From Acidobacteriota bacterium (lineage in GTDB: Bacteria > Acidobacteriota > Terriglobia > Acidiferrales > UBA7541), in contig PMES01000114.1 of assembly GCA_003154775.1 (NCBI GenBank), forward strand, positions 1 through 38,148: a stretch of DNA of 38,148 nucleotides, in the 5' to 3' direction. Position 1 is the first letter of the stretch; every line of letters begins with the position of its first letter. The position numbers and the translations under genes are program-made. Shown piece after piece: positions 8,817-16,536 of this stretch. The notes under the pieces were generated by a model, which did not search any database, was not told where the DNA came from, and saw only the letters and a program-made list of their open reading frames with translations.

Positions 8817-10019
8817 ATGTCCACATGTGCCCAAAGCAAGGAATCTGCCGCTCCGGCGGCCAGCCCAGCTTCGGCCGTCCCTGCCAAGCCGGCCTTCGAT
8901 TTCCTGGACCTCCGGGCCCAGTTTGCCTCTATTCGGGAAGAAGTAATGGGCGCGGTCACCCGCGTCTTTGAAAGCCAGTATTTCATTCTTGGTCCAGAGG
9001 TGAAGCTCCTTGAAGAGGAAGTGGCCGCGAAGCTCGGCGCCAGGTTTGCCGTTGGTTGTGCCTCGGGCACCGATGCCCTCGTTCTCTCCCTGATGGCCGC
9101 GGGCATCGGTGCCGGCGACGAGGTCATCACTACGCCCTTCAGCTTTATTGCTACTGCTGGTTCCATCGCCCACGTGGGCGCCAAGCCCGTCTTCGTGGAC
9201 ATCGATCCGGTCACCTTCAACATCAATCCTGTCCTGATCGCCGCTGCCATCACTCCAAAGACACGCGCCATCATGCCCGTGCATCTGTTCGGATTGCCCG
9301 CCGATCTCGATCCCATCCTGGGAATCGCCAGGGCAAAAGGCCTCCTGGTCATCGAAGACGCGGCGCAAGCCATTGGCTCCCGGTACAATGATCGCTTCAT
9401 CGGCACCTTAGGCGATTTCGGATGTTTCAGCTTCTTCCCCTCGAAAAACCTGGGCGGTGCAGGCGACGGTGGCCTGATTACCACCAACGACCCGGCCCGG
9501 GCGGAGCGCCTCCTCATGCTTCGCGGCCATGGCAGCAAGAAGAAGTACCACCACGAGATCCTCGGCACCAATAGCCGCCTGGACGCCTTGCAAGCCGCGG
9601 TGCTGCGTGTGAAACTTCCCCACCTCGATTCCTGGGCGGCCGGCCGCCAGAATCGCGCCGAGCGCTACCGCAAGCTCTTCAAGGAGAAAAACCTGGCTTC
9701 CTTTGTCACATATCCGCCGCAGCCTCCGGCAAACTTCCACCATGTCTATAATCAGTTCACTATCCGCGTGCCGCTTCGCGACGATTTGAAAGAATCACTC
9801 CGTATCGCAGGCATCCCCACCGAAATCTACTACCCGCTCTGCCTTCACCTTCAGCCAGCCTTCCAGTATCTTGGCTATAAGGCGGGTGCCCTGCCTGTCG
9901 CGGAAAAAGCCAGCAGGGAAGTACTCTCCCTGCCGGTCTTTCCCGAGCTCAAGGATGCCCAGCAGGACCTCGTCGTCCAATCAATCGCGGCCTTCTGGGC
10001 GGCTCAGGGAGCTGCCTGA
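8817..10019 (+). CDS. DegT/DnrJ/EryC1/StrS family PLP sugar aminotransferase
   Basis: A 400-residue fold-type I aminotransferase of the nucleotide-sugar group, which makes amino sugars for surface polysaccharides. Motifs in order are FILGPEVKLLEEE, VGCASGTDAL (cofactor phosphate), EVITTPFSFIATA, VIEDAAQAIGS (PLP ring Asp) and FSFFPSKNLGG, in which Lys210 should form the Schiff base. The C-terminal VYNQFTIRV, IPTEIYYP and LSLPVFPEL blocks are typical. The first 26 residues are Ala/Pro/Ser rich and unlike the family core. Start ATG 8817 has GGGAG about nine bases upstream. No other sugar gene is next to it, so its substrate cannot be inferred; the FFPSKNLGGAGDGG form resembles UDP-amino-uronate and perosamine enzymes. 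Confidence 0.93.
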   Translation: MSTCAQSKESAAPAASPASAVPAKPAFDFLDLRAQFASIREEVMGAVTRVFESQYFILGPEVKLLEEEVAAKLGARFAVGCASGTDALVLSLMAAGIGAGDEVITTPFSFIATAGSIAHVGAKPVFVDIDPVTFNINPVLIAAAITPKTRAIMPVHLFGLPADLDPILGIARAKGLLVIEDAAQAIGSRYNDRFIGTLGDFGCFSFFPSKNLGGAGDGGLITTNDPARAERLLMLRGHGSKKKYHHEILGTNSRLDALQAAVLRVKLPHLDSWAAGRQNRAERYRKLFKEKNLASFVTYPPQPPANFHHVYNQFTIRVPLRDDLKESLRIAGIPTEIYYPLCLHLQPAFQYLGYKAGALPVAEKASREVLSLPVFPELKDAQQDLVVQSIAAFWAAQGAA

Positions 10020-10454
10020 AATGCGACGATAGCCTCCGGAGCGCCCCACATCGATTCTGCTCACAGCGACAGGCACCGCTCACGAGGGATTTTCGTGGCA
10101 GGCGTCGAATATTTTTACAGGCAACTCTCGCAGGAACTCCAAGTAGCCGCGTGGCGCTGAATACTTAATCACCCGCTGCTGCATTTCACATCAGCCCGAT
10201 TTCGTTTGCCATCCTCCTTCTTATCTTCGAGTTACCCAAGCACGTTGAATCAAACGCGATCTTGCCCGCTGCAAATCGCAACGCTTCGCGCCTCGTTTTT
10301 CAGCAATCTTTTCTCGCCTTCTCCTCTTGGTCCCCACGAAGTCTTTTCTTATGAGCAACTTAACCTGCTGGCTCAGAATTCTCTTGAATTGGCAGACGAG
10401 TTGCCCTTACAGAGTCTGGAGTTAAGAACACGCTAGGAACCCCGGAGGCGGGCC
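10020..10454 (+). promoter_or_regulatory. Intergenic region upstream of the GcvH-like gene
   Basis: This 435-base stretch lacks a convincing gene; a 76-codon frame at 10206-10436 is Ser/Leu-rich and has no ribosome site. It is more AT-rich than its flanks. Its right end contains the sigma-54 type promoter listed separately. The rest would be the place for activator sites, but I could not recognise a repeated one. Confidence 0.5.
10389..10405 (+). promoter_or_regulatory. Sigma-54 (RpoN) type -24/-12 promoter before the GcvH-like gene
   Basis: The sequence TTGGCAGACGAGTTGCC holds GG at 10391-10392 and GC at 10403-10404 with the required 10-base spacing. It matches the consensus TGGCAC-N5-TTGC at nearly all conserved bases. 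Transcription would begin near 10415. The GcvH-like ATG is at 10455, with GGAGG at 10444. An NtrC-type activator gene lies 4.7 kb downstream. Confidence 0.75.
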
Positions 10455-11126
10455 ATGACAGTCATTCTGATGCTTGTGATGTTCGCGATCTTCCTCACCA
10501 TCGACTATCTGAGAAAGCGCAAAGAAGTGCCACACACGGCAGAAGGAAGAGAAGAATCGGCGACACTTTCGCCGCGCATGCTGCCCAGCTTTGTAGCAGG
10601 CTTTGAGTTGCCGGATAACCGACGCTATCACCTAGGCCACACTTGGGCGTTGCAGGAAAGCCCCACCTTGGTTCGCGTGGGAATCGATGATTTTGGCGCG
10701 CGGCTTGCCGGAAAGCTTGACGGGCTCGTCCTCCCCAAGCGCGGCCAGTGGCTGCGGCAAGGCCAGAAATTCGCTACCCTTATCCGCGACGGCCAGCGCA
10801 CTGATCTGGTTTCCCCGATCGAAGGCGAAGTCACCAACGTCAACGAAGCCCTCACTGCCAATACTTCCTTGGCCAACACGGACCCCTACGGAGAGGGTTG
10901 GTTCGTTTCCGTGATCTCGCCCGATCTGCAGATCAGTTTCCGCAACCTCCTCAACGGTAGCCTGGCACGCAAGTGGATGGCCGATGCCGCCAGCCGCCTG
11001 CAGGTTCGCATGCCGACCCTCGCCGGTGTTGTTGCCCAAGACGGCGGCCCGGCTGTACATGATCTGACCGCGCAGATGCCCACGGAAAAGTGGGGCGAGA
11101 TTACCCGCGAGTTCTTCCTTACCTAA
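10455..11126 (+). CDS. Membrane-anchored GcvH-like (lipoyl-domain fold) protein lacking the lipoyl lysine
   Basis: A 223-residue protein. Residues 2-18 form one membrane helix followed by RKRK, which by the positive-inside rule puts the C-terminal domain in the cytoplasm. Residues about 55-155 match glycine cleavage H protein: HTWA, VRVGIDDFGARLAG, LPKRGQ, PIEGEVTNVNEAL and the very typical NTDPYGEGW. In true GcvH the lipoyl lysine sits in ESVKAVSD; here the aligned segment is LIRDGQRTD, with Gly113 in place of the lysine. The protein therefore cannot be lipoylated at that site and is unlikely to serve glycine cleavage. No gcvT or gcvP is nearby. It has a GGAGG ribosome site, a sigma-54 type promoter upstream and its own strong terminator. 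A role with the adjacent Fe-S/NrfD complex is inferred. Confidence 0.85.
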   Translation: MTVILMLVMFAIFLTIDYLRKRKEVPHTAEGREESATLSPRMLPSFVAGFELPDNRRYHLGHTWALQESPTLVRVGIDDFGARLAGKLDGLVLPKRGQWLRQGQKFATLIRDGQRTDLVSPIEGEVTNVNEALTANTSLANTDPYGEGWFVSVISPDLQISFRNLLNGSLARKWMADAASRLQVRMPTLAGVVAQDGGPAVHDLTAQMPTEKWGEITREFFLT

Positions 11127-11146
11127 CGTCCTACTAGTAAACTCCA

Positions 11147-11189
11147 GCCAAGGCCCCGGTCGAAAGTAGACCGGGGCCTTGGCGTTTTT
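11147..11189 (+). terminator. Rho-independent terminator after the GcvH-like gene
   Basis: Two perfect 15-base arms (11147-11161 and 11169-11183, starting GCCAAGGCCCC) enclose a 7-base loop and are followed by GTTTTT. It lies 20 bases after the GcvH-like stop and separates that gene from the HybA-like operon. Confidence 0.95.
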
Positions 11190-11240
11190 CCACACTTGAT
11201 GGACTCACTGAAGTTGGCAGTTGAAATAATCCGCATACCT

Positions 11241-11258
11241 ACGTGACGCAGGTCACGT
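11241..11258. promoter_or_regulatory. CRP/FNR-type palindromic operator
   Basis: The sequence ACGTGACGCAGGTCACGT has two perfect 7-base arms around GCAG. It contains GTGA-N6-TCAC, the core recognised by CRP/FNR-family regulators. It lies in the leader of the HybA-like redox operon, about 70 bases upstream of a weaker sigma-54 candidate. The palindrome is seen directly; the binding family is inferred from its geometry. Confidence 0.6.
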
Positions 11259-11310
11259 CCCAGAGTGCCAAGACTCACAGGAATCCAACCCCAGCTCCTC
11301 TATATTCATC

Positions 11311-11327
11311 TTGGGTCAGCGATTGCG
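11311..11327 (+). promoter_or_regulatory. Possible sigma-54 promoter before the HybA-like operon (weak)
   Basis: TTGGGTCAGCGATTGCG has GG (11313-11314) and GC (11325-11326) at the required spacing, with TTGC at -12, but the -24 element is TTGGGTC rather than TTGGCAC. It would give a leader of about 150-220 bases. The rest of 11190-11488 shows no gene. Confidence 0.4.
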
Positions 11328-11560
11328 CAGAAGGTTTCATCGCTGATGAGGTCACCCCCGCTGAGCTTTTCTACAGTTCTCGAACATCGTAGTGCGTCGT
11401 CTGACCCAGATGTTCGGATGACCCTCCGTCAGTTTTTGGGCCCTCGGGCGGCGCTGGATCGAGCGCCAAGTGTCGATCTGAGCCACCTATGAAAGTACGA
11501 ATTCAGTCCCCGATCACGTCCTTCAAGTCTTCTGACGAGGATGAGCCACAGGGAGCGTTT

Positions 11561-12331
11561 ATGAGTAAGGGCATTCTCTACGACGCGACTCTCTGTATCG
11601 GCTGCAAATTGTGCGAAAAAGGATGTGCCGAGCGAAACGGCCTCCCCTACGACGACACCATTGCCGCTGAGCAGAAGCAGTCAGAGCACAAGTTCACCGT
11701 GGTTCTGACGCGCCAGGACAAATTCATGCGCCGCTTGTGCATGAATTGCCAGGATCCGAGTTGCGTCTCCGTGTGCCCGGTTGGCGCATTTCGTAAGACG
11801 GCGGAGGGTCCCGTCACGTACGCCGCCTCCAAGTGCATGGGGTGTCGCTACTGCATGCTGGCGTGCCCCTTCTTCGTCCCCAAGTATGAGTGGGGCAAGA
11901 CCTCTCCCCTCGTGCGCAAATGTGATATGTGTGCGGACCGCGTGGCCCAAGGTTTGCAGACCGCCTGCGCCGACGCCTGCCCCACCGGCGCCACCAAGTT
12001 CGGCGACCGCGATGCCCTGATCGCCGAAGCGCAGCAGCGCCTCCGCGACAATCCGGGCAATTACGTCAATCACATTTACGGGCTCAACGAAGTGGGCGGC
12101 ACTTCCGTCCTGCTGCTCTCCAGCGTCCCCTTCGAGCAGTTTGGGTTCCGCACGGACCAAACCACCGAGCCCATGCCCCTGCTGACAGCCCGCGTTCTTA
12201 CACACGTTCCCGACGTCGTCACACTGGGCTCTGTTCTACTGGGTGGCATCTGGTGGATCTCCAATCGCCGCGTTGAAGTGGCAGAGGCCGAGGGAAACGC
12301 AGACAATCCCCGCCCCGCTTCCCAGAAATGA
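11561..12331 (+). CDS. HybA-like 4x[4Fe-4S] ferredoxin subunit with C-terminal membrane helix
   Basis: An electron-transfer subunit of 256 residues. Four cysteine groups predict four [4Fe-4S] clusters: CIGCKLCEKGC, CMNCQDPSCVSVCP, CMGCRYCMLACP and CDMC...CADACP. Order and spacing match HybA of hydrogenase 2, as does a C-terminal membrane helix (VVTLGSVLLGGIWWIS). I chose ATG 11561, which has GGGAG at ideal spacing and starts right at the fold (GILYDATLC). An ATG at 11489 would add 24 residues. Neither start gives the Tat signal that HybA carries, so the clusters may face the cytoplasm. The NrfD/HybB gene follows after 13 bases. No hydrogenase or molybdoenzyme catalytic subunit is present. Confidence 0.92.
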   Translation: MSKGILYDATLCIGCKLCEKGCAERNGLPYDDTIAAEQKQSEHKFTVVLTRQDKFMRRLCMNCQDPSCVSVCPVGAFRKTAEGPVTYAASKCMGCRYCMLACPFFVPKYEWGKTSPLVRKCDMCADRVAQGLQTACADACPTGATKFGDRDALIAEAQQRLRDNPGNYVNHIYGLNEVGGTSVLLLSSVPFEQFGFRTDQTTEPMPLLTARVLTHVPDVVTLGSVLLGGIWWISNRRVEVAEAEGNADNPRPASQK

Positions 12332-12344
12332 GGATCAACGGACC

Positions 12345-13517
12345 ATGCCAAAGATTAAATTAACGTTCTGGAAGACCGTACTAATCGTCATCCTGATTCC
12401 CGGCGTGTATTCGTTGATTTACCGTCTAACCCACGGCCTCGGGCAATCCACCAACCTGAACGATGAGTTTCCTTGGGGACTCTGGGTGGGCTTCAAACTC
12501 TTTTCCGTCGCCTTGGCCGGAGGCGGCTTCACCCTCGCAGCCGTGGTCTATATTTTCAACCTCAATCGGTATCGTCCCGTGCTGCGAGCCATGATCCTCA
12601 CCGCGTTCCTCGGCTACTCCATGTTCATCGCTTCCCTGATTCTCGATCTCGGCAGGCCTTTACGCATCTGGCACCCCATCATCATGTGGAACCACCGTTC
12701 CGTCATGTTTGAGATTGCCTGGTGTGTGATGCTCTATACCACCGTGCTTCTCTTGGAATTCCTTCCGGTGGTGCTCGAGCGCCTTGGCTGGAAGCGCCAG
12801 CTCGCCTGGATGCACACCATCATGATTCCCCTGGTAATCGCGGGCGTGATTCTTTCCACCCTCCATCAGTCGTCCCTCGGCAGTCTCTATCTGATCGTGC
12901 CCGGCAAGCTCTACCCGCTCTGGTATTCGTCCCTCGAGCCGGTTTTCTTCTTCATCTCCGCCATTTGCGCGGGCCTCGCCATGACCATCTTTGAATCCTG
13001 GCATGCGGATAAGTCGTTCCAGCAGCGCGTGAAACTCCCGCTCCTCACGGGCCTGGGCCGCGTCCTGGCCGTGGTGCTTTCCTTTTACCTCAGCCTGCGG
13101 GCCGTGGATCTGGCGCGCCGCCAGGCCTTTCATCTGCTCTTGCAGCGGCGTCCGGAGACCTACCTCTTTTCACTGGAGATTCTTCTGCTCCTCGTGCCGA
13201 TGTTCCTGCTGTTTCGCCGCCGTGTTCATACCAATCGCACGGCCCTCTATTTTTGTTCCGTGCTGACGCTGCTTGGCATTGTCGCCAACCGCATGAATGT
13301 CGCCATCACCGGTATGCTGGCCTCTTCTGGCAACAAATACTTCCCGAAGTGGACGGAAATTTCCATCACCTTGGCCATTATCGCTTCCGGGTTCCTGGTC
13401 TTTGCATTGGCGGTGAAGTACCTGCCGATCTTCGGCAGCATGCCGTCCCGCCAGCCGGTGGCAGAACCGGAAACCGCCCGGGGCCAGCTTCCGGAGCTTT
13501 CCCATGTCGAATCCTGA
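12345..13517 (+). CDS. NrfD/HybB-family polytopic quinone-interacting membrane subunit
   Basis: A 390-residue integral membrane protein with about nine or ten hydrophobic helices, of the HybB (PsrC/NrfD-like) type. It passes electrons between the Fe-S partner and the menaquinone pool. The family pattern is visible in the N-terminal PWGLWVGFKLFSVALAGGGF, in RPLRIWHPIIMWN, and in HQSSLGSLYLI. The frame is open further upstream inside the HybA-like gene, but ATG 12345, with GAGG upstream, gives the natural N terminus. The last 14 bases overlap the histidine kinase gene. Together with the Fe-S gene it forms a two-subunit module whose electron donor or acceptor is not encoded here. Confidence 0.93.
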   Translation: MPKIKLTFWKTVLIVILIPGVYSLIYRLTHGLGQSTNLNDEFPWGLWVGFKLFSVALAGGGFTLAAVVYIFNLNRYRPVLRAMILTAFLGYSMFIASLILDLGRPLRIWHPIIMWNHRSVMFEIAWCVMLYTTVLLLEFLPVVLERLGWKRQLAWMHTIMIPLVIAGVILSTLHQSSLGSLYLIVPGKLYPLWYSSLEPVFFFISAICAGLAMTIFESWHADKSFQQRVKLPLLTGLGRVLAVVLSFYLSLRAVDLARRQAFHLLLQRRPETYLFSLEILLLLVPMFLLFRRRVHTNRTALYFCSVLTLLGIVANRMNVAITGMLASSGNKYFPKWTEISITLAIIASGFLVFALAVKYLPIFGSMPSRQPVAEPETARGQLPELSHVES

Positions 13518-15171
13518 AGACAGATCGGGCCTATCGTACCTGTGGAAGAGTGTCACGGGCAGCCTCAGTTCCAAGCTGCTCCTGCTGCTCGTCTCTTCAA
13601 TGGCCCTCGTCTTCGGAGTGCTGGGCTACCTGAACATTCAGTTGCACCGCACGCACCTGGAGCGCGACGCTCTCGCGGATGCCGCCCGCACCAGCAGCGT
13701 CATCAAGCGCAACACCTCCTACTACATGCTCCGCAATCAGCGCGACGGCCTCTATCACATCATCACCGAAATGGCGGATGAGCCCGGCATGGTCCGCATC
13801 CGCATCATCAACGATCAGGGCCGCATCAGCTTTTCCTCCGATACTTCCGAAATGTACAAGTACGTGGACCAGAACATGAAGGCCCACGATGCCGCCGTGC
13901 CTGGCAGCGCGCTGCGCATCTCCGACATCAAGCAGAACTTTCGCACCTACCGGCTCCCCAATGGCGCGCGCGCGCTTGGCGTAATCGACCCCATTGAAAA
14001 TGCCCCGGCCTGCAGCAATGCGGAATGCCACGCCCATCCCGCCGAGGTGAAGGTCCTTGGCGTCCTCGATACCAACATCTCCCTGGCCAGCAGCGAACAA
14101 AACGTCGCCGAGAGCACGCGCCAGGTGCTGCTCTACACCATTCTCGCGGTCTTTGGCGTCGCTATCCTCAGTGTCGGCTTTGTGCGCCGCATGCTTCAGG
14201 GGCCGCTCACCGCCCTTACGGAAGGCACCAAGCGCATCGGTTCGGGCGACCTCGGCTATCAGATCAAGATCCCGTCGCACGGTGAACTGGAGGACCTGGC
14301 CACCTCCTTCAACACCATGAGCTCGCAGCTCCGGGCGGCCCACCAGGAAATCAACGCGTGGGCGCGAACTCTGGAAGCCCGCGTGGAAGAGAAGACGCGC
14401 CAGCTCAAGGGCGCTCAGGACGAGATGTTGCGCGTGGAGCGTATGGCTTCCATCGGCAAGCTCGCCGCCGTCGTCGCCCACGAAATCAATAATCCGCTGG
14501 CCGGCATACTCACCTACGCCAAATTGCTCAAGAAGCGCCTTTCTCGCGATGCTGCCACACAAATAGAAAACCAAAAAGAAAACATCGAAATGCTCGACCT
14601 GGTTGAGACCGAGAGCCGCCGCTGTGGCGAAATCGTCAAAAATCTCATGACCTTCGCGCGCGCCACATCCTTGAGCCGCGAGCCGGCCGACTTGAACGCC
14701 GTCATTGATCGCTGCATCCGCCTCGTTCAGCACCAGTTGGAGCTGAAGAACATCGAACTCCACCTCAATCTTGCTCCGGATCTTCCAAACGTCCGCTGCG
14801 ATCCTGGCCAAATCGAACAAGTGATCCTGGCCCTCGTCATGAACGCCATCGACGCGCTTCCGAATGGTGGAAACCTGACACTGAACTCTCATCCGCTGCC
14901 AGGTACCGGCAACATCCAGATTGAAGTCCGGGACGACGGCGTCGGCATGCCTCCAGACGTCCTCGCAAATATGTTTGAACCCTTTTTTACGACCAAAGAG
15001 CACGGGCGCGGTCTTGGCCTTGGTCTGGCCATCAGCCGCAACATCGTGGATCGCCACGCCGGCAAGATTGCAGTGGCTTCAGAGGCTGGCCGTGGGACAT
15101 CCTTCACGATCACACTGCCTGTGCACTCCAATGTCGTGTTGAACAATGGCTCCGCGGTTGTCGCGGGGTGA
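13504..15171 (+). CDS. Membrane sensor histidine kinase with a CX4CH (heme c-like) periplasmic motif
   Basis: A 555-residue NtrB-type kinase. Helix 1 is at about 22-44 and helix 2 at about 207-227, enclosing a periplasmic domain of about 160 residues. That domain contains CSNAECHAHP (Cys170, Cys175, His176), a CX4CH motif of the kind that binds heme c in some multiheme cytochromes. HAMP follows at about 228-280, then a coiled coil, the phospho-acceptor His326 in VVAHEINNPLAGI, N-box MNAIDALPNGG, G1 DDGVGMP, F-box FEPFFTTKE and G2 GRGLGLGLAIS. All catalytic boxes are intact. The gene overlaps the NrfD gene by 14 bases and precedes its evident response regulator by 12. Redox or gas sensing is inferred from the motif and context. 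Confidence 0.93.
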   Translation: MSNPEDRSGLSYLWKSVTGSLSSKLLLLLVSSMALVFGVLGYLNIQLHRTHLERDALADAARTSSVIKRNTSYYMLRNQRDGLYHIITEMADEPGMVRIRIINDQGRISFSSDTSEMYKYVDQNMKAHDAAVPGSALRISDIKQNFRTYRLPNGARALGVIDPIENAPACSNAECHAHPAEVKVLGVLDTNISLASSEQNVAESTRQVLLYTILAVFGVAILSVGFVRRMLQGPLTALTEGTKRIGSGDLGYQIKIPSHGELEDLATSFNTMSSQLRAAHQEINAWARTLEARVEEKTRQLKGAQDEMLRVERMASIGKLAAVVAHEINNPLAGILTYAKLLKKRLSRDAATQIENQKENIEMLDLVETESRRCGEIVKNLMTFARATSLSREPADLNAVIDRCIRLVQHQLELKNIELHLNLAPDLPNVRCDPGQIEQVILALVMNAIDALPNGGNLTLNSHPLPGTGNIQIEVRDDGVGMPPDVLANMFEPFFTTKEHGRGLGLGLAISRNIVDRHAGKIAVASEAGRGTSFTITLPVHSNVVLNNGSAVVAG

Positions 15172-15183
15172 GGAGCAGCTATC

Positions 15184-16536
15184 ATGGCCACAAAAGGGAA
15201 TTTGCTCGTTGTCGATGACGAACTGATTGTCCGCGACTCTCTCGATAAGTGGTTTCGCGAGGAAGGCTACGATGTCACCGTGGCCGAAAGTGCCCAGGAC
15301 GCGCTCACCAAGATGGCCGCGAAGCGCTTTGACTTGGCGCTCGTCGATATCAAGATGCCCGGCACGGATGGCGTCGAGCTGCAGCGCCGCATGCACGAGA
15401 TCGACCCCGAAATGCTCGTGATCATCATGACCGGCTACGCCAGCGTGGAAACCGCCGTCGCGGCCCTCAAGAATGGCGCCTACGATTATGTCTCCAAGCC
15501 CTTTGACCCGGACGATATCGCTCATAGTGTCCACAACGCCCTTTCCCACAAGCGTGCGGAACAGGAGAACGTCCGCCTGCGCGAAACCGTTGCTTCCGTG
15601 GTTCGCCCCCAGGAAATTGTCGGACAAAGCGCCGCGATGGTCCGCGTTTTTGAAGCCATCCAGACGGTTGGCCCGACGGACGCCACCGTTCTGATTGCCG
15701 GCGAAAGCGGCACCGGCAAGGAACTCTGCGCCCGCGCGATCCATGCGGCCAGCCCCCGCCACTACAATCCGCTCGTGGTGATCCATTGCGGCGCACTGGC
15801 GGAAACGCTCCTCGAAAGCGAGCTTTTCGGCCATGAAAAAGGCGCGTTTACCGGCGCGCAGTACCGCAAAAAGGGCAGCTTTGAAGTTGCCGAAGGCGGC
15901 TCCGTCTTCCTCGATGAAATCGGCGACATCAGCCTGAAGACCCAGACCGATCTATTGCGAGTTCTCCAGGAACGCGAAATCACCCGCGTCGGCAGCACGC
16001 ATCCCATCCAGGTGGACTTCCGCTGCATTGCCGCGACCAACAAGAAACTCGAACAGCTCATCGAAGAAGGCCGCTTCCGTCCCGATCTCTTCTACCGTCT
16101 GAATGTCTTTCAGATCCAACTGCCTGCGTTGCGCGATCGCAAGGGCGATATCCCGATTCTGGTGGAACACTTTGTGCGCAAGTTCTCCGCTTCCATGAAC
16201 AAGCGCATCAATCGTGTCTCGCCGGCCGCCATGGCCCTCCTGGACCGCTACCAGTGGCCCGGCAATGTCCGCGAACTTGAAAATGCTGTCGAACGCGCCA
16301 TGGTTGTCGCGCAGGAGCCTGAAATTCGCGAAGAAGACCTCGCTTTGCGCCTGCCCCTCGCCGAACATCAGCCCCGTACTCTCGAAGACATTGAGCGTGC
16401 CCACATCCTCGCCGTTTTGGAAGATTGCAAGGGCAACCAGACCCTCGCCGCCGAAATCCTCGACATCGATCGCGTCACCTTGCACAACAAGCTCAAGAAG
16501 TATGGTTGGAAGCGGGTCACTGCGGACGCCCTGTGA
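15184..16536 (+). CDS. Sigma-54-dependent response regulator (NtrC/AtoC family)
   Basis: A 450-residue three-domain activator. The receiver domain (about 8-120) has the acidic pair in VVDDE, phospho-acceptor Asp55 in VDIKMPG, and the Lys in SKPFDPDD. The AAA+ domain (about 145-370) has Walker A GESGTGKE and the sigma-54 contact loop GAFTGAQ. A Fis-type helix-turn-helix ends the protein (NQTLAAEILDIDRVTLHNKL). The GAFTGA loop means it should activate RpoN promoters. Such promoter patterns occur before the GcvH-like gene (10389), possibly before the HybA-like gene (11311), and before the ferredoxin (30363). It follows the sensor kinase closely and overlaps the next gene by four bases. Confidence 0.96.
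   Translation: MATKGNLLVVDDELIVRDSLDKWFREEGYDVTVAESAQDALTKMAAKRFDLALVDIKMPGTDGVELQRRMHEIDPEMLVIIMTGYASVETAVAALKNGAYDYVSKPFDPDDIAHSVHNALSHKRAEQENVRLRETVASVVRPQEIVGQSAAMVRVFEAIQTVGPTDATVLIAGESGTGKELCARAIHAASPRHYNPLVVIHCGALAETLLESELFGHEKGAFTGAQYRKKGSFEVAEGGSVFLDEIGDISLKTQTDLLRVLQEREITRVGSTHPIQVDFRCIAATNKKLEQLIEEGRFRPDLFYRLNVFQIQLPALRDRKGDIPILVEHFVRKFSASMNKRINRVSPAAMALLDRYQWPGNVRELENAVERAMVVAQEPEIREEDLALRLPLAEHQPRTLEDIERAHILAVLEDCKGNQTLAAEILDIDRVTLHNKLKKYGWKRVTADAL

Noticed and set aside
10206-10436. 76-codon frame upstream of the GcvH-like gene
   Set aside because: Low-complexity Ser/Leu/Pro product, no ribosome site, and it overlaps the sigma-54 promoter.
11437-11455. A second GG-N10-GC match before the HybA-like gene
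   Set aside because: Lacks both the TTGGCA and TTGC context; expected by chance in GC-rich DNA.
13597-15057. A 486-codon open frame on the minus strand
   Set aside because: Antisense to the sensor kinase, whose motifs are all present; composition is typical of a shadow frame.
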